From Bog-532 sp965277615 (GTDB taxonomy: Bacteria; Actinomycetota; Actinomycetes; Streptosporangiales; Streptosporangiaceae), in assembly GCA_965277615.1 (NCBI GenBank), contig CBDIDG010000005.1, positions 2,542,001 through 2,606,000 on the forward strand: a stretch of DNA of 64,000 nucleotides. The letters are read 5' to 3'. The notes beneath the pieces were generated by a model. The model was not told the origin of the DNA and made no database searches. It saw only the letters and a list, made by a program, of their open reading frames with translations. This document shows, one piece after another, positions 57,610 to 64,000 of the stretch (the first letter of the stretch is position 1; every line of letters begins with the position of its first letter). The translations under genes were made by a program, and so were the position numbers.

Positions 57610-58053
57610 ATGCCGGTCAACCCGGACTTCGCGGGACGTAGTTTCCCGCCGTCCGAGCCGTACGAGGTCAGCCGGGTCAAGATCGCTGAGTTCGCGCAGG
57701 CGATCGGCGATCTCAGCCCGCTGTGCCGGGACCAGACGGCGGCGCAGGCCGCGGGCTACCCCGACGTCATCGCGCCGCCCACGTTCGCCATCGTGATCAC
57801 GATGGCCAGCAGCGGGCACGCGATGGCCGACGAGGACCTCGGCCTGGACTACTCCATGGTCGTCCACGGCGAGCAGCGGTTCTCCCATGCCCGGCCGCTG
57901 CACGCGGGCGACGTGGTGGTCGCGCAGACCACGATCACCGACATCACGCCGCGGCGCACGATGACCATGCTGACCACGCGCACCGACATCACCACCACCG
58001 GCGGCGAGCACGTCTGCACGGCCCTGTCCACGCTGGTCGAGCGGGGCGTCTGA
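57610..58053 (+). CDS. hadA: (3R)-hydroxyacyl-ACP dehydratase subunit HadA-like
   Basis: A 147-residue hot-dog-fold protein (UPF0336 group): FAGRSFPPSEPYEVSRVKIAEFAQAIGD, YPDVIAPPTFAIVI, LDYSMVVHGEQRFSHARPLHAGDVV. HadA lacks the full catalytic pair itself and stabilises the dimer with HadB. Start ATG 57610, 6 bp after rpmG. Part of fatty acid (FAS-II) elongation. Confidence 0.9.
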   Translation: MPVNPDFAGRSFPPSEPYEVSRVKIAEFAQAIGDLSPLCRDQTAAQAAGYPDVIAPPTFAIVITMASSGHAMADEDLGLDYSMVVHGEQRFSHARPLHAGDVVVAQTTITDITPRRTMTMLTTRTDITTTGGEHVCTALSTLVERGV

Positions 58054-58071
58054 AGCGACGAGAGGCGGACG

Positions 58072-58500
58072 GTGACAGCAAAGGTCAAGTACGCGGACGT
58101 TGAGCCCGGCACCGAGCTGGCGCCGCAGAGCTACCCGGTCACCCGGCTGGACCTGGTCAAGTACGCGGGTGCGTCCGGTGACTTCAACGTCATCCACTGG
58201 AACGAGCGGGTGGCCACCTCGGTCGGCCTGCCCAACGTCATCGCGCACGGCATGTACACCATGGCCGAGGCGGGCCGGTTCGCCAGCGACTGGGCCGGCG
58301 ACCCCGGCGCGGTGGTCGAGTTCGGCGTGCGTTTTTCCTCCCCGGTGGTCGTCCCCGACGACGGCCAGGGGGCGACGATCCAGATCAGCGGCACGGTCGA
58401 GGAGAAGCTGGACGGCAACCGGGTCGTGCTGGCGCTGACGGCCCGTTCGGGCGACACCAAGGTGCTGACCCGGGCCCGCGCCGTGGTGGTCCTGCCCTGA
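58072..58500 (+). CDS. hadB: (3R)-hydroxyacyl-ACP dehydratase catalytic subunit HadB
   Basis: 142 residues, MaoC-like hot-dog fold: VKYADVEPGTELAPQSYPVTRLDLVKYAGASGDFNVIHWNERVA (hydratase-2 motif with Asp...His), GLPNVIAHGMYTMAEAGRF. It forms the active heterodimer with HadA and dehydrates 3-hydroxyacyl-ACP. Start GTG 58072 follows GAGAGG. Confidence 0.9.
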   Translation: MTAKVKYADVEPGTELAPQSYPVTRLDLVKYAGASGDFNVIHWNERVATSVGLPNVIAHGMYTMAEAGRFASDWAGDPGAVVEFGVRFSSPVVVPDDGQGATIQISGTVEEKLDGNRVVLALTARSGDTKVLTRARAVVVLP

Positions 58501-58556
58501 GCGGCATTGATCGGAGCGGCGCCGCCCTGAGCGGCCCCGTCCTGAGCAGCCCCGCC

Positions 58557-59666
58557 GTGAGCAGCACCGTCCGGAGCCCGTCGATGGGTCCCGCGCGCCA
58601 GGTCCCGCTGGCGCCCTACACGACGCTGGGTCTCGGCGGCCCCGCGGCCGCCTTCATCGAGCCCGGCACCGAGGCTGAGCTGGCCGCTACGGTCCGCGCG
58701 GCCGATGAGCGCGGTGAGCCGCTGCTCGTGCTGGGTGGCGGCAGCAACGTGGTCGTCGCCGACGAGGGTTTCCCCGGTCTCGTGGTCCGGGTCGCCACCC
58801 GGGGCGTGACCGCCGGGCCCGACCCCGGCGGCCCGGACGGCGCGGTCCGGCTGACCGTCGCCGCCGGGGAGAGCTGGGACGACGTGGTGGCCCACTGCGT
58901 GGCCGAGAACCTGGCCGGGCTGGAATGCCTGTCCGGCATCCCCGGCCTGGCCGGCGCCACCCCGATCCAGAACGTCGGCGCCTACGGCCAGGAAGTGGCG
59001 GGCACGATCGTCTCGGTCCGGACCTGGGACCGCGACCGCGCCGCCATCGCCGAGATCCCCGCCGCGGACTGTGGCTTCGGCTACCGGACCAGCCGCTTCA
59101 AGCACCACGGCCGCCACGTGGTGCTGGCCGTGACGTTCCGGCTGGCCCCGGGCCCGTTGTCGGCCCCGGTCCGCTACCCCGACCTGGCCACCGAGCTCGG
59201 CGTCACGCCGGGCGACCGGGTGCCGCTGCCGGAGGCCCGGTCGGCGGTGCTGAAGGTCCGCGCCCGCAAGGGCATGGTGCTGGACGCCGACGACCCGGAC
59301 ACCCGCAGCGCGGGCTCGTTCTTCACCAATCCGGTGCTGAGTGACGTCGAGTTCGAACAGCTGGCCGCCCGCCATGACGGGCCGGTGCCGGTTTTCCGGG
59401 CCGGTCGGCCGGGTGAGGTCAAGGTGCCCGCCGCCTGGTTGATCGAGCAGGCCGGCTTCGCCAAGGGCCATCAGGGGCCCGGGCCGGCCCCGGCCCGCAT
59501 CTCCAGCAAGCACACGCTGGCCCTGGTCAACCCGGGCCACGCCAGCACGGCTGGCCTGCTCGCGCTGGCCCACCAGATCCAGGACGGGGTCCGGGCCGCG
59601 TTCGGGGTCAGCCTCGACATCGAACCGGTCCTGGTGGGCGCGTTCACGTCCCGTCGAAGAAGCTGA
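58557..59666 (+). CDS. murB: UDP-N-acetylenolpyruvoylglucosamine reductase
   Basis: A 369-residue flavoenzyme making UDP-MurNAc for peptidoglycan. Seen: PLAPYTTLGLGGPAAAFIEP, EPLLVLGGGSNVVVADEGF (FAD), LAGLECLSGIPGLAGATPIQNVGAYGQEV (FAD), GFGYRTSRFK (Tyr-Arg), SAGSFFTNPVLS (catalytic Ser) and AAWLIEQAGFAKG. Start GTG 58557; ATG 58584 is an alternative. The leader before it (58496-58565) holds short CCTGAGC repeats. It overlaps the convergent hydrolase by 23 bp. Confidence 0.9.
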   Translation: MSSTVRSPSMGPARQVPLAPYTTLGLGGPAAAFIEPGTEAELAATVRAADERGEPLLVLGGGSNVVVADEGFPGLVVRVATRGVTAGPDPGGPDGAVRLTVAAGESWDDVVAHCVAENLAGLECLSGIPGLAGATPIQNVGAYGQEVAGTIVSVRTWDRDRAAIAEIPAADCGFGYRTSRFKHHGRHVVLAVTFRLAPGPLSAPVRYPDLATELGVTPGDRVPLPEARSAVLKVRARKGMVLDADDPDTRSAGSFFTNPVLSDVEFEQLAARHDGPVPVFRAGRPGEVKVPAAWLIEQAGFAKGHQGPGPAPARISSKHTLALVNPGHASTAGLLALAHQIQDGVRAAFGVSLDIEPVLVGAFTSRRRS

Positions 59667-60851
59667 GCAGCAAGCCGGTGAGTTCTTCGGGCCGCTCTTC
59701 GCTGACGTAGTGCCCGCAATCGGCGAGGATCTCCTGGCGCACGTCGGACGCACCGTGGCGCAGGTTCTCCGCTACCGCGGCACCGAAGATCCGCTCGCCG
59801 CCGACGGCCAGGACCGGCAGGCGCAGCGGCTGGGTCAGGTGCCTGGTGTTGTGTTCGATCTGGCGGGCGGTGCCGCGATACCGCGCGAAGGCCGAGGCCA
59901 TGGCACCCGGCCGGGTGTAGCAGCGGAGGTACTCGTCGACCGCGGCCGGCGCCGGCACCGCGGGGGTGGCCGAGTACGCCCGGTAGAACCAGTCGAGATA
60001 GGCGCGCTCGCGCCCGGCGACCATACGTTCCGGTAGGCCCGGTATCTGGTGAAACCCCACGAACCAGGGACCGCCGCCCCCTGAACCCGGGTCGGTCCAC
60101 GGGCCGGCGGGCATCGCCTCCAGCACGGCCAGGCCGCGCACCTGGTCGGGGTGCGCCGCCGCGAACGCGAATGCCGCCGACCCGCCCCAGTCCTGGCCGG
60201 CCAGCAGCACCGGGCCCAGACCGAGCCCGGTGATGAGCCCGTGCAGATCACCGGGACGTCGTTGGGGTGCGTCCCCGGCTCGGAATCCCCGAGTCCGCGG
60301 AGGTCCACGGCCACGACGGTGTGGCGCTCGGCCAGCCTCGGCATGACATCCCGCCAGGCGTACCAGGTGTTCGGAAACCCGTGCAGCAGCACGACCGGCG
60401 GCCCGGAGCCGCCGATCACGTAGTGCAGCTGTACGTCACCCACGGGCCGCCGTTCACTGGCAAAACCAGGCGGCGCAGGCGCCGGCCGGGCCAGCTCGCG
60501 CGGATCGGGCCCGTAAGCCGCGGGCACCTCCTCGCGGATCGGCTGCCAGCGGCCCACCCGCATCGGTGCGGCCGGATCGACGACCAGCTCGCGGGCCCGG
60601 GCCAGGAACTCCCGGGTGTGCGCCTGCGCCGCATGCTCATCCAGCGCATCCTGGGACGCCCAGATCTCATAGCCCAGCACCCGGGTGTCATCGTCCGGGT
60701 CAAGTCCCACCTCGAAGCGCACCACCCCGCGATCCTTCTGGCGCGTCGCGTCGACCAGCCGATCGACCGCCGCGCGCATCTCGCGCTGGGCCCCTGGCTT
60801 GGTGGTCAGCTCCACGACCAGCTGCACCTGCGGAGAAGCCGGCTCGGTCAT
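59644..60851 (-). pseudogene. ABM-domain / epoxide hydrolase-like fusion, single frameshift
   Basis: From ATG 60851 (GGGAGG upstream): the first about 100 residues are an antibiotic-biosynthesis-monooxygenase-like domain (VQLVVELTTKPGAQREMRAAVDRLVDATRQKDRG, YEIWASQDALDEHAAQAHTREFL). An alpha/beta-hydrolase follows: PPVVLLHGFPNTWYAWRDVMPRLAERHTVVAVDLRGLGDSE. Near 60250 the frame breaks after NDVP. The second frame gives VLLAGQDWGGSAAFAFAAAHPDQ (Asp nucleophile in QDWGG) through DCGHYVSEERPEEL (His). All catalytic parts exist across the break, so a one-base error or recent mutation. It faces a TetR gene. Confidence 0.75.
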
Positions 60852-60876
60852 CGTGATCCTCCCGTCGGCAATTACA

Positions 60877-60895
60877 TTTCGATAGGATATCGGAA
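60877..60895. promoter_or_regulatory. Operator-like palindrome between hydrolase and TetR gene
   Basis: TTTCGATA-GGA-TATCGGAA, arms matching at 7 of 8 positions. It lies in the 48-bp divergent gap and just touches the TetR start region, as expected of an autoregulatory TetR operator. Confidence 0.55.
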
Positions 60896-60899
60896 CATA

Positions 60900-61475
60900 A
60901 TGGACGACCAGCGAACGAGAGCAGGCCGACCGCGGAACCCGGCCCTGGACCGGGCCATCGTGTCGGCCGCGGGCCGGCAGCTCGGCGAGCTCGGCTACGC
61001 CCGCATGTCGCTGGAATCGGTGGCGGCCGCCGCGGGCACCACCGTGCCCAGCCTCCGGCGCCGGTACCGGAACAAGGCGGAGCTGGCCGCCGCGGTGATC
61101 GGCGCGCTCCGGGTCGAGGATCCGCCCGCCGGCGCCCCGACTCCCCGCGCCCACGCTCTGGCCATCCTGGAGAACTTCCTGGACAACCTGCGGGCCATCC
61201 CCGCGCTGGCCATCCTCGGCTCACTGCTGGCCGAAGAGGAACGTCACCCCGAACTGCTCCAGCTGTTCAAGACCCGCCTGGCCGAACCGCGACGGGCTCT
61301 GCTCCGGCAAGCGCTGGCGGCCGGCGACCTCCCGGAGTCCGCCGACCTCGACGCGCTCACCAGCATGCTCATCGGCTCCTTCTACGGCCGCTACCTCACC
61401 ATCGCCGGCCTGCCCGACAACTGGCCCGACCGCGTGCTCAGCACCATCTGGCCACCGGACGATCACGCGCTCTGA
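60900..61475 (+). CDS. TetR-family regulator
   Basis: 191 residues from ATG 60900. HTH: ALDRAIVSAAGRQLGELGYARMSLESVAAAAGTTVPSLRRRYRNKAELAAAVI. The C-terminal ligand domain has the TetR_C_6-like HALAILENFLDNLRAIPALAILGSLLAEE, typical of Actinobacteria. It is divergent from the ABM-hydrolase gene and likely represses it via the palindrome at 60877. Its stop overlaps the adenosine deaminase end by 13 bp (convergent). Confidence 0.88.
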   Translation: MDDQRTRAGRPRNPALDRAIVSAAGRQLGELGYARMSLESVAAAAGTTVPSLRRRYRNKAELAAAVIGALRVEDPPAGAPTPRAHALAILENFLDNLRAIPALAILGSLLAEEERHPELLQLFKTRLAEPRRALLRQALAAGDLPESADLDALTSMLIGSFYGRYLTIAGLPDNWPDRVLSTIWPPDDHAL

Positions 61476-62494
61476 GCGGAACTGTCGTTCAGCCAGGCGT
61501 CGATCCCGGCCAGCAGGCGGCGCCGGACGTCGCTGGGCGCGGCCGAGCCCTGCACCGACATCCGGGCCAGGTCGGCCAGCTCGGCGTCGCTGAAGCCGTG
61601 CTGGCGGCGGGCGATGCCGTACTGGGCCACCAGCCGCGAGCCGAACAGCAACGGGTCGTCGGCGCCCAGCGCGACCGGCACCCCCGCCTCGAACAGCTGC
61701 CGCAGCGGCACGTCCCGGGTCCGGGCGGCGATGCCCAGCGCCACGTTGGACGACGGGCAGACCTCCAGCGTCACCGCCGCGCTGGCCAGCCGTTTGACCA
61801 GCAGATCATCCGAGGCGGCCTGTACGCCGTGGCCGATCCGGTCAGCGTGCAGCTCGTCCAGGCAGGCCTGCACGCTGGGCGGCCCGACCAGCTCGCCGCC
61901 GTGCGGCACGGCCAGCAGCCCGCCCCGTTCGGCGATCCGGAACGCGGGCGCGAAGTCCTCGGCCCGGCCGCGCCGCTCGTCGTTGGACAGGCCGAACCCG
62001 GTCACGCCGTGGTCCGCGTACCGCACGGCCAGCCGGGCCAGCGTGCGGGCGTCCAGCGGGTGCCGGGTCCGGTTGGCCGCGATCACCACGGCCACCCCGA
62101 CCCCGGTCGCGGCGGACGCCCGTGCGGCCGCGTCCAGGGCCAGCTCGACCATGGCGGTGAGGCCGCCGAACCGGGCCGCGTACCCGGACGGGTCGATCTG
62201 GACCTCCAGCCAGCCGGAGCCCTCGTCCCGCTCGTCCTCGGCGATCTCGCGGAACAGCCGCTGCATGTCGGCCGGGGTGCGCAGCACCGACCGGGCGGTG
62301 TCGTACAGCCGCTGAAACCGGAACCAGCCGCGCTCGTCCGCCCCGCTCAGCGTGGGCGGCCACTCTTCGACCAGGGCTGCGGGCAGGTGGATGCCGTGAC
62401 TGTCGGCCAGGTCGACCAGCGTCGAGTGCCGCATCGCCCCGGTCAGGTGCAGGTGCAGGTGCGCCTTGGGCAGCCCGGTGAGCGGACGGGTCAT
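61463..62494 (-). CDS. Adenosine deaminase family protein
   Basis: 343 residues, TIM-barrel metal hydrolase. Start ATG 62494: LPKAHLHLHLTGAMR (metal His-x-His). VPHGGELVGPPSVQACLDELHADRIGHG carries the metal and catalytic His/Glu; CPSSNVALGIAARTRDVPLRQL and VALGADDPLLFGSRLVAQY (catalytic Asp) complete the site. It deaminates adenosine or a related purine to the inosine form. Four bp after the aminotransferase gene, so co-transcribed with it. Confidence 0.88.
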   Translation of the reverse strand: MTRPLTGLPKAHLHLHLTGAMRHSTLVDLADSHGIHLPAALVEEWPPTLSGADERGWFRFQRLYDTARSVLRTPADMQRLFREIAEDERDEGSGWLEVQIDPSGYAARFGGLTAMVELALDAAARASAATGVGVAVVIAANRTRHPLDARTLARLAVRYADHGVTGFGLSNDERRGRAEDFAPAFRIAERGGLLAVPHGGELVGPPSVQACLDELHADRIGHGVQAASDDLLVKRLASAAVTLEVCPSSNVALGIAARTRDVPLRQLFEAGVPVALGADDPLLFGSRLVAQYGIARRQHGFSDAELADLARMSVQGSAAPSDVRRRLLAGIDAWLNDSSAQSA

Positions 62495-62498
62495 CCGC

Positions 62499-63710
62499 CT
62501 AGTGTGCCTGCCCCAGCAGCTTGGCGATGCGGGTAACGCCTTCCTCCAGGTCGGCGTCACCCAGCGCGCAGGACAGCCGGAAGTAACCCGGCGTCCCGAA
62601 CGCCTCGCCCGGCACCACCGCGACCTCGGCCTCGTCCAGGATCAGCGCGGCCAGCTCGGCCGAGGACTGCGGCCGCTGGCCGTTGATCTCCTTACCCAGG
62701 ACGCCCTTGACCGACGGGTAGCAGTAGAACGCGCCCTGCGGCTCGGGGCAGACCACACCGGGGATGTCGTTCAGCAGCCGGGTCATGGTCTGCCGCCGCC
62801 GGTCGAAGGCCCGCCGCATCTCGGCCACCGCGGACAGGTCGCCGGACACCGCGGCCAGCGCCGCAGCCTGGGCCACGTTGCAGACGTTGGACGTCACGTG
62901 CGACTCGAAGTTGGTCGCGGCCTTGATCACGTCGAGCGGGCCGATCATCCAGCCGACCCGCCAGCCGGTCATGGCGTAGGTCTTGGCCACGCCGTTGAGG
63001 ACCACGCACTGGTCGGCGATCTCCGGGGCCACCACCGGCATCGAGGAGAACTCGGCGTCGCCGTAGACCAGGTGCTCGTAGATCTCGTCGGTGACCACCC
63101 ACAGGCCGTGCTCGGCGGCCCAGCGGCCGATCTCGGCCACCTGCTCGGGCGGGTACACCGCGCCGGTCGGGTTGGACGGCGACACGAACAGCAGGATCTT
63201 GGTCCGCTCGGTGCGGGCGGCCTCCAGGTCGTCGACCGAGGCCAGGTAGCCGGTGCTCTCGTCGGTCAGCACCGGCACCGTGATCCCGCCGGACAGCGCG
63301 ATGGCCTCGGGGTAGGTGGTCCAGTACGGCGCCGGGACCAGCACCTCGTCGCCCGGGTCGAGCAGCGCGGCGAAGGTCTGGAACACGGCCTGCTTGCCGC
63401 CGTTGGTGATCAGCACCTGGTTCGCCGCGACCTGCAGGCCGGAGTCACGGGCGGTCTTGTCCGCCACGGCCTGCCGCAGCTCGGGCAGCCCGGCCGCCGG
63501 GGTGTACTTGTGGAACCGCGGCACGGCGCAGGCCGCCTGGGCCGCCTCAACGATGTAGCCGGGGGTGGGGAAGTCCGGTTCGCCAGCCCCGAAGCCGATC
63601 ACCGGCCGGCCGGCCGCCTTGAGCGCCTTGGCCTTGGCGTCCACCGCCAGAGTGGCCGATTCTGCAATCGCGGACAGCCGCGCCGAGATACGAGAAGAAG
63701 AAGTGGGCAT
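62499..63710 (-). CDS. aspC: Pyridoxal-phosphate aspartate aminotransferase
   Basis: A 403-residue class I aminotransferase (subgroup I-gamma). FGAGEPDFPTPGYIVEAA, HKYTPAAGLPELRQAVA, VLITNGGKQAVFQTFAALLDPGDEVLVPAPYWTTYPE, FVSPSNPTGAVYPPEQ (Asn), VVTDEIYEHLVYG (Asp), VVLNGVAKTYAMTGWRVGW (PLP Lys in AKTYAMTG) and FRLSCALGDADLEEG (substrate Arg). It transfers the amino group between aspartate and 2-oxoglutarate. ATG 63710. It forms an operon with the deaminase, opposite to the tRNA-Trp side. Confidence 0.9.
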   Translation of the reverse strand: MPTSSSRISARLSAIAESATLAVDAKAKALKAAGRPVIGFGAGEPDFPTPGYIVEAAQAACAVPRFHKYTPAAGLPELRQAVADKTARDSGLQVAANQVLITNGGKQAVFQTFAALLDPGDEVLVPAPYWTTYPEAIALSGGITVPVLTDESTGYLASVDDLEAARTERTKILLFVSPSNPTGAVYPPEQVAEIGRWAAEHGLWVVTDEIYEHLVYGDAEFSSMPVVAPEIADQCVVLNGVAKTYAMTGWRVGWMIGPLDVIKAATNFESHVTSNVCNVAQAAALAAVSGDLSAVAEMRRAFDRRRQTMTRLLNDIPGVVCPEPQGAFYCYPSVKGVLGKEINGQRPQSSAELAALILDEAEVAVVPGEAFGTPGYFRLSCALGDADLEEGVTRIAKLLGQAH

Positions 63711-63869
63711 AACCCCAGTTTGGCATCTGCCCCGACCCACTGACACGTGGTTAACGTGACGCCTCTTCCCTCTTCGGTTCGACTCGACTCCCCATCCCGG
63801 CTACACTTTCGACTCTGGTGATGTTCCGTCGGTAGTGGCGCATGCCCGTCATCCGGTGGGTTCATCCGT

Positions 63870-63942
63870 AGGGCAGTAGCTCAATTGGTAGAGTCCCGGT
63901 CTCCAAAACCGGCGGTTGGGGGTTCGAGTCCCTCCTGCCCTG
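63870..63942 (+). tRNA. tRNA-Trp (anticodon CCA)
   Basis: Acceptor AGGGCAG/CTGCCCT, D arm GCTC...GAGT, anticodon stem CCGGT/ACCGG with loop CTCCAAA (CCA at 63903-63905), T arm TTGGGGGTTCGAGTCCCTC region, discriminator G; CCA end not encoded. Position before secE is conserved in actinomycetes. Confidence 0.92.
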
Positions 63943-63981
63943 CACGATCCCTTGACCGTTCAGCGCTGCATAGGTGAGGAC

Positions 63982-64000
63982 ATGGTGACTCAGACGCGCG
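63982..64000 (+). CDS. secE: Start of preprotein translocase subunit SecE (partial)
   Basis: GTGAGGA then ATG 63982, followed by GTGACTCAGACGCG (MVTQTR...), cut by the window end. The call rests on the conserved order tRNA-Trp - secE - nusG in actinomycetes; too short to verify by sequence. Confidence 0.4.

Noticed and set aside
58496..58565. Short CCTGAGC repeats before murB as a coding region or regulatory array
   Set aside because: Imperfect 15-bp units in high-GC sequence; too degenerate to claim more than a low-complexity leader.

Overview
The window is high-GC DNA from an actinomycete, most likely a Streptosporangiales- or Catenulisporales-like soil actinobacterium. The evidence is GTG and TTG starts behind GGAGG-type ribosome sites, a single-chain 1,821-residue acyl-CoA carboxylase, a mycofactocin-type dehydrogenase, DUF2332 and DUF2637 proteins, and the chromosomal block tRNA-Met - rpmG - hadA - hadB - murB ... 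tRNA-Trp - (secE). Lineage is inferred from gene content only.

Layout. (1) 1-5.9 kb is a decayed accessory patch. It holds a transposase tail, a small gene present twice (one copy frameshifted), a DUF2637 transfer-protein remnant, an internally deleted IS3 transposase, an intact IS256-family element and a drug-type MFS exporter. (2) 5.9-16 kb carries an MMPL transporter, a DUF2332 protein, a methyltransferase, an OmpR-type two-component system next to a DUF347 membrane protein, and a sugar-isomerase/SDR operon. (3) 16-35.5 kb looks like a stress and metabolic island. It has a DyP peroxidase/DUF4331/flavoprotein operon facing a glucose dehydrogenase (frameshifted) and gluconolactonase pair, then a large LuxR-type (LAL/MalT-like) ATPase regulator, DUF1269, two paralogous 72/73-residue proteins, membrane hydrolases, a broken amino-acid permease, a STAS protein and a phospholipase C-type phosphoesterase. 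(4) 35.5-46.5 kb has a Bax-inhibitor-like protein, SelO, an SDR, a P450, an unrecognised two-gene cassette, a flavin-binding protein with a hydrolase, a beta-carbonic anhydrase, an ArsR-like regulator and a YrdC/Sua5 protein. (5) 46.6-64 kb is core-like: the carboxylase, an HtrA-like lipoprotein protease, an HD hydrolase, an agmatinase-family enzyme with a flavoprotein, then the tRNA/rpmG/had/murB block, adenosine deaminase, aspartate aminotransferase and tRNA-Trp.

The most striking signal is a repeated palindrome, TCACCC-N5/6-GGGTGA, often followed by TGACGC. It lies 34-131 bp in front of about ten transcription units (1.36, 21.6, 24.2, 27.1, 27.4, 31.5, 31.56, 33.4, 35.4 and 52.5 kb), in the same orientation relative to the gene. 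I read it as the operator or promoter of an undescribed regulon; the LAL regulator in its midst is the leading but unproven candidate for the regulator. The second strong candidate is the 40.3-42.3 kb cassette: a two-helix membrane protein and a small partner that share a similar short Gly/Val-rich motif, at the C-terminus of one and the N-terminus of the other, behind two palindromes.

Seven otherwise well-conserved genes carry a frame break (14.8 and 15.1, 22.0, 30.2, 32.7, 52.4 and 60.2 kb; the decayed copy at 5.1 kb is separate). Some may be sequencing or assembly errors rather than true pseudogenes.
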